From contig NZ_FOYO01000001.1 in NCBI RefSeq assembly GCF_900111945.1, positions 1,433,751 through 1,497,750 on the forward strand: DNA of 64,000 bases. The letters run 5' to 3'. A program made the translations under genes and the position numbers. Under the pieces are notes generated by a model. The model made no database searches, was not told where the DNA came from, and saw only the letters and a program-made list of their open reading frames with translations. Of the stretch, positions 8,846-16,802 are shown one piece after another; the first letter of the stretch is position 1, and every line of letters starts with the position of its first letter. The DNA comes from Litoreibacter janthinus (GTDB lineage Bacteria; Pseudomonadota; Alphaproteobacteria; Rhodobacterales; Rhodobacteraceae).

Positions 8846-9634
8846 ATGCTTCGTATTGCTGCCGCGGCGCTCGCCGCTTTCACTGCCACCACTGCTTTCG
8901 CCGACGGTCATCTGCCAGATCTCGACGGTAAAGAGATCGTGGTTGTCACAGAAAACGCCTATCCACCGCTCCAGTTCGTTGAGCCGGGCACAGGGAATGC
9001 CATTGGTTGGGAATACGATGCGATGGCGGAAATCGCCAAGCGCATCAACGTCACTATCGTTTACGAGAACACCAGTTGGGATGCGATGATCCCTGCGGTG
9101 TCTCAAGGCCAATACGACCTGGGAATGACCGGCATCACCATCCGCGACGACCGCAAAGAACAGGTCGATTTTTCGGACAAATACATGACATCCGAGATGA
9201 TCATGATGGTGCGCGGCGATGAAGAACGCTTTTCCGACGCCAAATCCTTCGCTGCCGACGAAAGTCTATTGATGGCCGCACAGCCGGGCACCACACCGTT
9301 CTATGTGGGTGTTTACGATGTGCTTGATGGCAACGAAGAAAATGCGCGGATCATCAAGTTTGAGACGTTTGGCGCTGGCGTTCAGGCTCTACGCACGGGC
9401 GATGTTGATCTGGTTCTGACCGACAGCACCGCCGGCAATGGCTACGTTTCGGCCTCCGAGGGCAAGTTGAAGATCGTTGGTGAAAAGCTCGGGACCGAAG
9501 ATTTCGGATTCATCTTCCCCAAAGGCTCGGAACTGGTTGATCCGATCAATGCCGCCATTGCTGATATGGCAAAGGACGGCACCCTTGATGCGCTGAACAA
9601 GAAGTGGTTCCTGGACTACAAACTCGGCAGTTAA
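8846..9634 (+). CDS. Amino-acid ABC transporter, periplasmic substrate-binding protein
   Basis: 262 residues. The first 19 residues ([19 protein letters not shown]) form a signal peptide ending in AFA. The mature part is a type II periplasmic binding protein of the SBP_bac_3 family: [17 protein letters not shown], then [13 protein letters not shown], and [19 protein letters not shown], which is the classic arginine-containing ligand loop of polar amino-acid binders. The permease gene follows within about 10 bases; no ATP-binding subunit is adjacent. Confidence 0.92.
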   Translation: MLRIAAAALAAFTATTAFADGHLPDLDGKEIVVVTENAYPPLQFVEPGTGNAIGWEYDAMAEIAKRINVTIVYENTSWDAMIPAVSQGQYDLGMTGITIRDDRKEQVDFSDKYMTSEMIMMVRGDEERFSDAKSFAADESLLMAAQPGTTPFYVGVYDVLDGNEENARIIKFETFGAGVQALRTGDVDLVLTDSTAGNGYVSASEGKLKIVGEKLGTEDFGFIFPKGSELVDPINAAIADMAKDGTLDALNKKWFLDYKLGS

Positions 9635-9642
9635 GCCCACTC

Positions 9643-10440
9643 GTGCTTGGACCAACAAAGCCATCAGACGACTTCCCCTATTGGCTGGTGCTTCTAGGGG
9701 GCGTCGTTGCCTATCTCGGATATCAGGTCGTAGCAGACGATCTGTATGCGCAGGTCCTCGGTACGCTATCCAAGGGCATTCGGATCACCGTCCTTGTGAC
9801 GCTCGTCGGGTTTTCGCTGGCGTCTGCATTGGGGTTGGGGTTGGCTTTGATGTCGACCTCGCGCAGCATCGTCATCCGCCAGATCGCGCGATTCTACATC
9901 GAAGTCGTGCGCGGCATTCCGATCATCGTGTTGTTGCTCTATGTGGCATTCGTCGTAGCGCCCGCACTTGTTGCACTTGCGAACTGGCTGCTCACGCCAT
10001 TCGATGCGGAGTTGGTGCGTACGCGGCAGTTTCCGTTGTTGTGGCGGGCAACACTGGCCTTGGCCATCGGGTACTCGGCGTTCATCGCTGAAGTTTTTCG
10101 CGCGGGGCTGCAATCTGTGGACTGCGGCCAGATCGAGGCGGCTCACACTTTGGGCCTGAATCGCTGGCAACGGTTCCGCTACATCGTATTTCCCCAAGCC
10201 ATCCGCACGATCCTGCCGCCTTTGGGCAATGATTTTGTGGCGATGGTAAAGGATTCAAGCCTCGTGTCTGTGCTCGGGGTCGGGGACATCACGCAGCTGG
10301 GCAAGGTCACCGCAGCTGGCAATTTTCGATATTTCGAAACTTACAACGTCGTCGCGCTGATTTATCTGACGTTGACGGTCACACTGTCATTGGCCTTACG
10401 CAGATTTGAACGACATTTGCGCCAACCCGGTCAGGACTGA
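9643..10440 (+). CDS. Amino-acid ABC transporter permease (HisM/GltK type)
   Basis: 265 residues if GTG 9643 is the start. The frame is open back to 9604, inside the binding-protein gene, and no clear ribosome-binding site settles the choice. Hydrophobic helices are evident, and the EAA loop that docks to the ATPase is visible as EAAHTLGLNRWQRFRYIVFPQ at about 165-185. FYIEVVRGIPIIVLL near 85 is the usual amino-acid permease motif. With the binding protein it makes two-thirds of an uptake system; the ATPase must be supplied from elsewhere. Confidence 0.88.
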   Translation: MLGPTKPSDDFPYWLVLLGGVVAYLGYQVVADDLYAQVLGTLSKGIRITVLVTLVGFSLASALGLGLALMSTSRSIVIRQIARFYIEVVRGIPIIVLLLYVAFVVAPALVALANWLLTPFDAELVRTRQFPLLWRATLALAIGYSAFIAEVFRAGLQSVDCGQIEAAHTLGLNRWQRFRYIVFPQAIRTILPPLGNDFVAMVKDSSLVSVLGVGDITQLGKVTAAGNFRYFETYNVVALIYLTLTVTLSLALRRFERHLRQPGQD

Positions 10441-10490
10441 TTGCATCCGGCTGGCAAGCGCATAGGTTAAGCGCGAAGGAGCACACATCC

Positions 10491-12518
10491 ATGACCAACC
10501 CTCTACTCGCCGACTGGCAAACCCCATTTTGCCTGCCACCCTTTTCTGAATTCACCGACACTGATTTCGCCCCCGGATTTGAGGATGCGCTAACAGAAGC
10601 TCGTGCAGAGCTTGCGGCGATCATCGAGAATTCCGACGCCCCGACATTTCAGAACACCATTGATGCGCTTGAGTTGATGGGGGAGGGGATGCACAAAGTG
10701 CTTTCACCTTTCTACACATTGGCCGGGGTCGACAGTAATCCGGCGCGTGAGGCTTTGCAGCGGGACTTCTCGCCGAAGCTGGCGGCTTGGGGGTCCGAGG
10801 TGTCGATGAACCCTAAGCTGTTTGAGCGGGTCGAGGAGCTTTGGAACAAGCGCGACGCGTTGGACCTGACGCCTGAGCAACTTCGCGTTCTGGAGCTGAC
10901 GCGTCGTGGGTTTGTTCGGTCTGGGGCCCAGTTGACGGGCAAAGAGTTTGACCGGTTGAAGCAGGTCAAGGAGCGTCTCGCCGTGCTAGGAACGCAGTTC
11001 ACCCAAAACCTATTGGCGGATGAGCGCGGCTGGTCGATGGAGTTATCTGACGCTGATCTTGAGGGTCTGCCAGATTTCGTGGTCGCGACAGCTCGGGCTG
11101 CGGCCGACGCCGAAGGGAAAGATGGGCATCTGCTCACTTTGTCACGGTCGCTGATTGTGCCGTTTCTGCAGTTCTCGCCCCGCCGTGATCTGCGCGAAGT
11201 GGCCTATGAGGCATGGGTCGCGCGCGGTGCGAATGGTGGCGAGACAGACAACCGCGAGATCGCAGCCGAAACGCTTAAACTTCGAGAGGAACGCGCCAAG
11301 CTTTTGGGCTATGAGGATTTTGCGAGCTACAAACTTGAAACCGAAATGGCCAAAACCCCTGAGGCGGTGCGCGAACTGTTGATGCAGGTCTGGGCTCCGG
11401 CCAAGGCGCAAGCTGATCTGGACGCCCAGAAGCTGACCGACATGATGCATGCCGACGGTATCAACGGCGATCTGGAGGCTTGGGACTGGCGCTACTATTC
11501 TGAAAAACGCCGTGCCGCAGAGCATGATTTGGACGAGGCCGCACTCAAGCCCTATTTGCAGCTCGACCGGATGATTGAGGCGGCATTCGACTGTGCTACG
11601 CGACTGTTCAGTTTAAGCTTTGAGCCCATCGACGCTGACCTGCATCATCCAGATGCCCGCGCGTGGGATGTTACTCGCGACGGAGAGCATGTTGCGGTGT
11701 TCATCGGCGATTACTTCGCCCGCAGTGGCAAGCGATCCGGCGCTTGGTGTTCCGCGATGCGAGCACAACAAAAGCTGCGCGGTGACATCCGTCCGCATGT
11801 CATTAACGTATGCAATTTTGCCAAGCCTTCGACGGGAAAGCCCGCGCTGCTGAGTTATGACGACGCGCGGACGCTATTCCACGAATTTGGTCATGCGCTG
11901 CACCAGATGCTGTCGGATGTGACCTACGAGTCGATCTCAGGAACGTCGGTCGCGCGTGATTTTGTGGAACTTCCAAGCCAGCTCTTTGAGCATTGGTTGG
12001 AAGTGCCAGAAGTCTTGCAGAAATACGCCACGCACGCCGATACAGGGGAACCGATGCCCGCAGACATGCTTCAGCGTATGCTGGACGCGGCGACATATGA
12101 CCAAGGGTTTGCAACGGTGGAATACGTCGCCTCAGCAATGGTTGATCTGGAATTCCACAGCGGCGCGGTCCCCGCCGACCCGATGGCCAAACAGGACGAA
12201 ATACTGGAAGGGATGGGCATGCCGCGTGCCATCCGTATGCGCCATGCGACACCGCATTTCGCCCATGTCTTCGCTGGCGACGGCTATTCTTCGGCCTACT
12301 ACAGCTACATGTGGTCGGAGGTCATGGACGCTGATGCTTTTTCTGCCTTCGAGGAAGCTGGCGGGGCATTTGACGATGTAACGGCCCGCAAACTTGAGGA
12401 ACACATCCTGTCCGTCGGAGGTCTGCGCGAGGCAGACGTGCTGTATACAGAGTTCCGCGGCAGGCTGCCCGGGGTGGAGGCATTGTTGAAGGGTCGTGGT
12501 CTGGACAAAGTCGCATGA
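10491..12518 (+). CDS. M3 family zinc metallopeptidase (oligopeptidase A/Dcp type)
   Basis: 675 residues; ATG 10491 is preceded by GAAGGAG. The zinc motif HEFGH is at 464-468 (LFHEFGHALHQML), with the downstream glutamate helix in DFVELPSQLFEHWL at about 485-498. No signal peptide is present, so it is cytoplasmic. Enzymes of this family degrade short peptides, including cleaved signal peptides. Length matches the family (about 680). The next gene overlaps it by 4 bases (ATGA), so the two are translationally coupled. Confidence 0.95.
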   Translation: MTNPLLADWQTPFCLPPFSEFTDTDFAPGFEDALTEARAELAAIIENSDAPTFQNTIDALELMGEGMHKVLSPFYTLAGVDSNPAREALQRDFSPKLAAWGSEVSMNPKLFERVEELWNKRDALDLTPEQLRVLELTRRGFVRSGAQLTGKEFDRLKQVKERLAVLGTQFTQNLLADERGWSMELSDADLEGLPDFVVATARAAADAEGKDGHLLTLSRSLIVPFLQFSPRRDLREVAYEAWVARGANGGETDNREIAAETLKLREERAKLLGYEDFASYKLETEMAKTPEAVRELLMQVWAPAKAQADLDAQKLTDMMHADGINGDLEAWDWRYYSEKRRAAEHDLDEAALKPYLQLDRMIEAAFDCATRLFSLSFEPIDADLHHPDARAWDVTRDGEHVAVFIGDYFARSGKRSGAWCSAMRAQQKLRGDIRPHVINVCNFAKPSTGKPALLSYDDARTLFHEFGHALHQMLSDVTYESISGTSVARDFVELPSQLFEHWLEVPEVLQKYATHADTGEPMPADMLQRMLDAATYDQGFATVEYVASAMVDLEFHSGAVPADPMAKQDEILEGMGMPRAIRMRHATPHFAHVFAGDGYSSAYYSYMWSEVMDADAFSAFEEAGGAFDDVTARKLEEHILSVGGLREADVLYTEFRGRLPGVEALLKGRGLDKVA

Positions 12519-13345
12519 GGTTGACCTCCGATCACTCCGATGCGCTGATCCGGATCGTGCGGGATGTCGCTGCAAAAGAGATCAGACCGCTGTTCCGAAA
12601 TATTGATCTGTCGGATGTCGACAGCAAATCCGCACCCGATGATTTGGTGACTGTGGCAGATCGCGCGGCGGAATTGGCAATTTCCGTCGCCGTTCGGGAG
12701 CTTTTGCCCAATGCCGCCATTGTGGGAGAGGAAGCCGTTGCCGCAGACAAATCTGTTCTCGACCATGTCGGAGCAGGGCAGGTAGTGGTGATCGACCCGA
12801 TCGACGGGACTTGGAACTTTGCCCATGGCGTAGCAACCTACGGGGTTATTCTATCCGTGATCGAAGATGGCGAGACGGTTTTCGGGTTGCTGTATGATCC
12901 CGGCTACGATGACTGGGTCGTCGCGACAAAGGGGAAGGGCGCTTGGTTCTGCGATGCTAAGGGTCAGCGCCGCAGCCTGACACTTGGCCCCGCGCCTGAG
13001 GTGTCAGACTGCTTCGGGTACGTGGGGATGTATCTCTTTTCCAAGCCGCAACAGGCGAAAATCGCGGCGCAGCTTCCGGCGTTCAGGCGCACGCAAACCT
13101 TACGCTGTGCGTGTCACGAGTATCGTTTGCTCGCAGGCGGGGCGGCGCAGTTCAGTCTGACTGGGATGCTCAATGTTTGGGATCATGCCGCAGGTGCATT
13201 GATCTACCAAGAGGCGGGTGGAGTTGCACGGCTGATTGATGGCCGCGCGTACCATCCGACGATGCGCCAAGGGAACTTGCTTACCGCATCCTCTGAAGCG
13301 CTGTGGCAAAAGCTTGCTGACATGTTCGACTTTCTCAACGATTAA
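12515..13345 (+). CDS. Inositol monophosphatase family phosphatase
   Basis: 276 residues. Metal-site motifs of the Li+-sensitive phosphatase superfamily are present: a GEE motif near 70, DPIDGTWNF at 94-102, and WDHAAGALIYQEAGG at about 222-236. Members dephosphorylate inositol-1-phosphate, histidinol phosphate, fructose-1,6-bisphosphate or PAP; the sequence does not decide which. The coupling to an M3 peptidase gives no hint of substrate. It converges on the SH3 protein gene with a short gap. Confidence 0.9.
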   Translation: MRLTSDHSDALIRIVRDVAAKEIRPLFRNIDLSDVDSKSAPDDLVTVADRAAELAISVAVRELLPNAAIVGEEAVAADKSVLDHVGAGQVVVIDPIDGTWNFAHGVATYGVILSVIEDGETVFGLLYDPGYDDWVVATKGKGAWFCDAKGQRRSLTLGPAPEVSDCFGYVGMYLFSKPQQAKIAAQLPAFRRTQTLRCACHEYRLLAGGAAQFSLTGMLNVWDHAAGALIYQEAGGVARLIDGRAYHPTMRQGNLLTASSEALWQKLADMFDFLND

Positions 13346-13372
13346 CGTCGGGGTTTCAGTGAACGCGCTTTG

Positions 13373-13873
13373 CTATTCTCTGATTTCTTCCGGCATCAGG
13401 CCCCAGAGCTTTTCGCGGGGGAGCCAGCCTTTCGTGCCGTCAAGCGTGACGCGACACCAGTACTGATCGCATTTCCCAAGGCGTGCGACGACGCCCAGCT
13501 CGGCATGTGCCACCACGTTGGAAGCGGTATCGGCGAGTTTGTAAACCGCGGTCATATCTTCTTCGATTAATCCGAACCGCGAACCGCTGAGCAGGGTGTA
13601 ATGCACCCAGCCGCCTGCGCCCTCTCGGTCGACGACGCGGCGCCAGTGGCCGTGTTCGGCAACGATTTGGAGGGGCATATTGCGGTGCTTGAACACCCAA
13701 TCGATGCGGTGTGACAGGGATGGGCCGCGCCGGACGTTCGCCTCGGATGCCTTCAAGGACACAAATCGTGGAAGCGGCAAGTTGGTGACTGGCCCGCGTT
13801 CGGACGCAAGCGCCAAAACCGGCGCACAGAGCAAACAAGCGACCAAAGCCACTAATCGAATAACCCGTACCAT
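13373..13873 (-). CDS. Secreted protein with bacterial SH3-like domains
   Basis: 166 residues from ATG 13873; the frame is open upstream, but this start gives a good signal peptide (MVRVIRLVALVACLLCAPVL, cut near ALA-SE). The mature part contains an SH3b-type module (SLKASEANVRRGPSLSHRID, then WRRVVDREGAGGWVH) and a second half with similar strands ending in GTKGWLPREKLWG. Such proteins are typically periplasmic and may bind peptidoglycan; many are annotated only as SH3 domain-containing. It diverges from a 2-hydroxyacid dehydrogenase gene. Confidence 0.85.
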   Translation of the reverse strand: MVRVIRLVALVACLLCAPVLALASERGPVTNLPLPRFVSLKASEANVRRGPSLSHRIDWVFKHRNMPLQIVAEHGHWRRVVDREGAGGWVHYTLLSGSRFGLIEEDMTAVYKLADTASNVVAHAELGVVARLGKCDQYWCRVTLDGTKGWLPREKLWGLMPEEIRE

Positions 13874-13986
13874 TATTTGTCCTGTTTGAACCGCGACGTT
13901 TTTTATCGGGGCTATTTCTTGCCTTGCCCCTTTGGACGCGATCTTGTCACTATAGAGCGAGAAATTCCACTCAAGGATGAGCAAAG

Positions 13987-14973
13987 ATGCCAAACCAGAA
14001 GCTGAGTGTTGTCGTGACGCGACGGTTGCCCGAGCATGTCGAAACCAGAATGTCGGAGCTGTTTGACGCTTCGTTGCGCTCTGACGACGTGCCGATGACC
14101 CGTGAAGAGCTGGTTGAGGCCGTTCAAACCGCAGACGTGCTTGTCCCGACGTTGACGGACCGGATTGACGCCGGACTGCTCGGGCAGGCGGGTGAGAAGC
14201 TGAAATTGATCGCGAACTATGGCGCAGGAGTAGACCATATAGATATTCACACGGCCCGTCAGCGCGGCATTCTGGTGTCCAACACCCCCGGTGCTGCGGC
14301 AGAGGACACGGCGGATATGACGATGGCGCTGATCTTGGCCGTCACCCGCCGAATTCCTGAAGGGCTGGCGGTGATGCAATCGGGCGAATGGGAAGGCTGG
14401 TCTCCAACTGCTCTGATGGGCGGGCGCATTTCAGGGCGTCGTCTTGGCATCCTCGGGATGGGACACATCGGACAGGCGGTCGCGCGCCGCGCGCGCGCGT
14501 TCGGAATGCAGGTGCATTACCACAATCGCAAGAAAGTCCACGAGGGTGTGTCAAATGAGTTAGAGGCCACCTACTGGGAAAGCCTCGATCAGATGATCGC
14601 ACGCATGGACGTGGTGTCGATTAACTGCCCGCACACCCCATCGACCTATCATTTGATGAACGCACGGCGCCTGAAGCTTATGAAGCCGGATGCTGTGATT
14701 GTGAACACCTCGCGTGGCGAAGTGATCGACGAGAATGCACTGACGCGAATGCTCCGATCGGGCGAGCTGGCGGGGGCGGGATTGGACGTATTTGAACATG
14801 GCACGCAAATAAATCCACGCCTGCGAGAGTTGAAAAACGTCGTCTTGCTGCCACATATGGGCTCCGCGACGCGAGAGGGGCGCTTAGAGATGGGAGAGAA
14901 GGTGTTGTTGAATATCAAGACCTTCGCCGATGGTCACCGCCCACCCGATCAAGTTGTCCCTGGGATGCTTTAG
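13987..14973 (+). CDS. D-2-hydroxyacid dehydrogenase (glyoxylate/hydroxypyruvate reductase-like)
   Basis: 328 residues. The NAD(P)-binding loop GMGHIGQAVARRARAFG lies at about 157-173. The catalytic triad is visible: Arg243 in NTSRGEV, Glu270 in LDVFEHG and His290 in LLPHMGSAT. NYGAGVDHIDI near 80 is the substrate-loop signature. The family reduces 2-keto acids such as glyoxylate, hydroxypyruvate or phenylpyruvate. Length and motifs are complete. A single gene, followed by the stress pair after about 100 bases. Confidence 0.93.
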   Translation: MPNQKLSVVVTRRLPEHVETRMSELFDASLRSDDVPMTREELVEAVQTADVLVPTLTDRIDAGLLGQAGEKLKLIANYGAGVDHIDIHTARQRGILVSNTPGAAAEDTADMTMALILAVTRRIPEGLAVMQSGEWEGWSPTALMGGRISGRRLGILGMGHIGQAVARRARAFGMQVHYHNRKKVHEGVSNELEATYWESLDQMIARMDVVSINCPHTPSTYHLMNARRLKLMKPDAVIVNTSRGEVIDENALTRMLRSGELAGAGLDVFEHGTQINPRLRELKNVVLLPHMGSATREGRLEMGEKVLLNIKTFADGHRPPDQVVPGML

Positions 14974-15015
14974 AACCCGACACCCTGAAAACTCGAAAAG
15001 ATCGAGGCGCGAGAT

Positions 15016-15040
15016 GGAACATTAAGCGCTATAGTTCGTT
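15016..15040 (+). promoter_or_regulatory. EcfG-type general stress promoter candidate
   Basis: GGAAC at 15016-15020 and CGTT at 15037-15040 are separated by exactly 16 bases. This matches the alphaproteobacterial EcfG (general stress sigma factor) consensus GGAAC-N16/17-CGTT. It lies 37 bases before the start of csbD. Both downstream genes belong to families known as general stress proteins, which supports the call. No experiment backs it. Confidence 0.6.
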
Positions 15041-15077
15041 GTCCCTTCATACCGTAACCGAATGAAAGGAATACGAG

Positions 15078-15272
15078 ATGAACTGGGACCAAATCGAAGG
15101 CAATTGGAAAGAGTGGAAGGGCAAAGCCCAAGCGAAATGGGGCGAGCTGACCGACGACGAGTTGGATCAAGCCGCTGGCAAACGTGAAGAACTCGAAGGC
15201 CTGCTGCAGCAAAAATATGGCAAGACCAAAGAGGAAGCCAAAGACGAAATTGATTCCTTCATGGCGAGCTGA
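15078..15272 (+). CDS. CsbD family stress protein
   Basis: 64 residues, ATG 15078 after GAAAGGA. The sequence MNWDQIEGNWKEWKGKAQAK and then WGELTDDELDQAAGKREELE is the complete CsbD fold signature. CsbD-like proteins are small, highly charged and abundant under general stress (sigma-B regulon in Bacillus, EcfG regulon in several alphaproteobacteria); their molecular function is unknown. The PPOX gene follows 3 bases later, so they form an operon behind the EcfG-like promoter. Confidence 0.93.
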   Translation: MNWDQIEGNWKEWKGKAQAKWGELTDDELDQAAGKREELEGLLQQKYGKTKEEAKDEIDSFMAS

Positions 15273-15275
15273 GCC

Positions 15276-15785
15276 ATGGCTGATGTTGAACGCACCGGAA
15301 CAGACGCCCGTGGTCAGCTTTTCGATCAACTCGACGATGTCCGCGCGGGCATGTTGGGGGTCGAAGGCTCCGGTCAGCACATGCAGCCGATGACCCACTA
15401 CTTCGATCGTGACACCGGTGAGTTGTGGTTTATCACCTCCCGCGACACGGACTTGGTTCGCGGCATCGGTCAGGGAAACACGGCACATTTCTGCGTTCAA
15501 AGCACGTCGCAGGACTACTACGCTTGCCTGTCCGGACCGATCTACCAAAGTCAGGACGAGGTCAAGCTGGACGAAATCTGGTCCGCCGTAGCCGCCGCCT
15601 ACTTTGAGGGCGGTCGCGAGGATCGAGACGTCTGCCTGCTGCACATGCCTCTTCGCGAGGCTGCGATCTGGTCGTCCTCCGGCAACCCGTTCGCCTTCGG
15701 CATAGAGGTGCTCCGCGCCAACTTGACCGACAGCACCGCACAAACGGGCACGCACAAGGTTATCAACTTCGCCACAGCTGCATAA
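15276..15785 (+). CDS. Pyridoxamine 5'-phosphate oxidase-family protein (general stress protein 26-like)
   Basis: 169 residues. It shows the split-barrel flavin-binding family features: QPMTHYFDRDTGELWFITSR in the first half, HFCVQSTSQDYYACLSG in the middle, and AAIWSSSGNPFAFG near the end. Relatives such as Bacillus YdaG (general stress protein 26) bind FMN or F420; the reaction here is unknown. It is probably co-transcribed with csbD, 3 bases upstream, and is followed directly by a strong intrinsic terminator. Confidence 0.88.
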   Translation: MADVERTGTDARGQLFDQLDDVRAGMLGVEGSGQHMQPMTHYFDRDTGELWFITSRDTDLVRGIGQGNTAHFCVQSTSQDYYACLSGPIYQSQDEVKLDEIWSAVAAAYFEGGREDRDVCLLHMPLREAAIWSSSGNPFAFGIEVLRANLTDSTAQTGTHKVINFATAA

Positions 15786-15789
15786 GAAC

Positions 15790-15817
15790 AAAAGCCCCGC
15801 TGTCAGGCGGGGCTTTT
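15790..15817. terminator. Bidirectional intrinsic terminator
   Basis: A perfect 11-base-pair stem: AAAAGCCCCGC at 15790-15800 and GCGGGGCTTTT at 15807-15817, with a 6-base loop. The T run on the plus strand and the A run, which is T on the minus strand, serve both the csbD-PPOX operon and the convergent transglycosylase gene. Confidence 0.9.
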
Positions 15818-15836
15818 CCATTGTTTACAGCCTTCG

Positions 15837-16628
15837 TTATCTGTCGATCTTGCCGCCCATTATGGCGATGGCTTTTTGGTAAACCCCTGCCGCATTCCAC
15901 TGTTTGATCACGGTGAAGTTGGGCTGTCCTTCTTGGTAGCCGACCCCGCGTTTCCAGCCTTTACCTTTGAGGAAGTTAGCCGTCGAGGCCAGCGCATCCG
16001 CCAAGTTATTTAGGTCAATCCGGCCGTCGCCATTGCCGTCTTGGCCGTATTTCAAAACGTTGCCGGGCAGAAACTGAGTGTGACCGAGCTCTCCATGTTT
16101 CGCGCCGATGGAATTGGGTGAAATGATTCCGCGGTCTACGAGTTTCAGAGCAGCCAACGCGTGACCGGTGAAAAACTCTGACCTACGGCAGTCATAGGCG
16201 AGGGTCGAGATTGACGAGACAACATTGCTATCGCCCATAAAGTTGCCAAATCCAGTCTCCATCCCATGAATCGCGATGATCACGCCCGGAGGAACGCCAT
16301 ATTTTTTCTCCAAGGACGCGTAAAACCCTGCATCTCGGGCTTTGCGCTTGCGGCCTTGCGCCACGATTGTGTCTGCCCCGCGAATTTGCATGAACTTACT
16401 GAGCGAGTATTTGAAGCTCTTCTGGTTCCGATCAGCAGCAATTGTGCGTTGTGCATAGCTGGTGCCAGCCAACGCAGCCAAACCTCGGTTCCCCACGCCC
16501 GCTTGCGCAGCCTCTTTGGCAAAGGCAGCTTTCCAAGCGTTGTATCCGCTCGCAGTGTTGCCGCATTGGGCGGAAAGGGCCGGAGCAGCAAGCGTAAGTG
16601 CTGCGATGAGAACTACGGAACGAAGCAT
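15837..16628 (-). CDS. Lytic murein transglycosylase, MltB/SLT_2 type
   Basis: 263 residues from ATG 16628, which has GGA upstream; ATG 16640 would add four residues. Signal peptide MLRSVVLIAALTLAAPALSA. The catalytic glutamate is in AIHGMETGFGNFMG (about residue 120), and GELGHTQFLPGNVLKYG follows as the substrate-groove motif. The loop DGNGDGRIDLNNLADAL at about 195-211 looks like the calcium-binding EF-hand known in E. coli Slt35/MltB. The enzyme cleaves peptidoglycan to 1,6-anhydro-muropeptides in the periplasm. There is no lipobox, so it should be soluble. Confidence 0.92.
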   Translation of the reverse strand: MLRSVVLIAALTLAAPALSAQCGNTASGYNAWKAAFAKEAAQAGVGNRGLAALAGTSYAQRTIAADRNQKSFKYSLSKFMQIRGADTIVAQGRKRKARDAGFYASLEKKYGVPPGVIIAIHGMETGFGNFMGDSNVVSSISTLAYDCRRSEFFTGHALAALKLVDRGIISPNSIGAKHGELGHTQFLPGNVLKYGQDGNGDGRIDLNNLADALASTANFLKGKGWKRGVGYQEGQPNFTVIKQWNAAGVYQKAIAIMGGKIDR

Positions 16629-16802
16629 CTGAAAATCCATTTGAAAGGAACAATTTCTCAGAGAGTAGCTTTGACCTTGGCGACACGCAACTGGCGGAGC
16701 CTGAGTTGTCGGAAATGGTGTATTTTGGGTCGAATGGCGCTCGGGGATTGTAGCACGCCTTGTTAGACAGATGCCAAGTAAGCCTAAGGGGAGTCGGATT
16801 TA

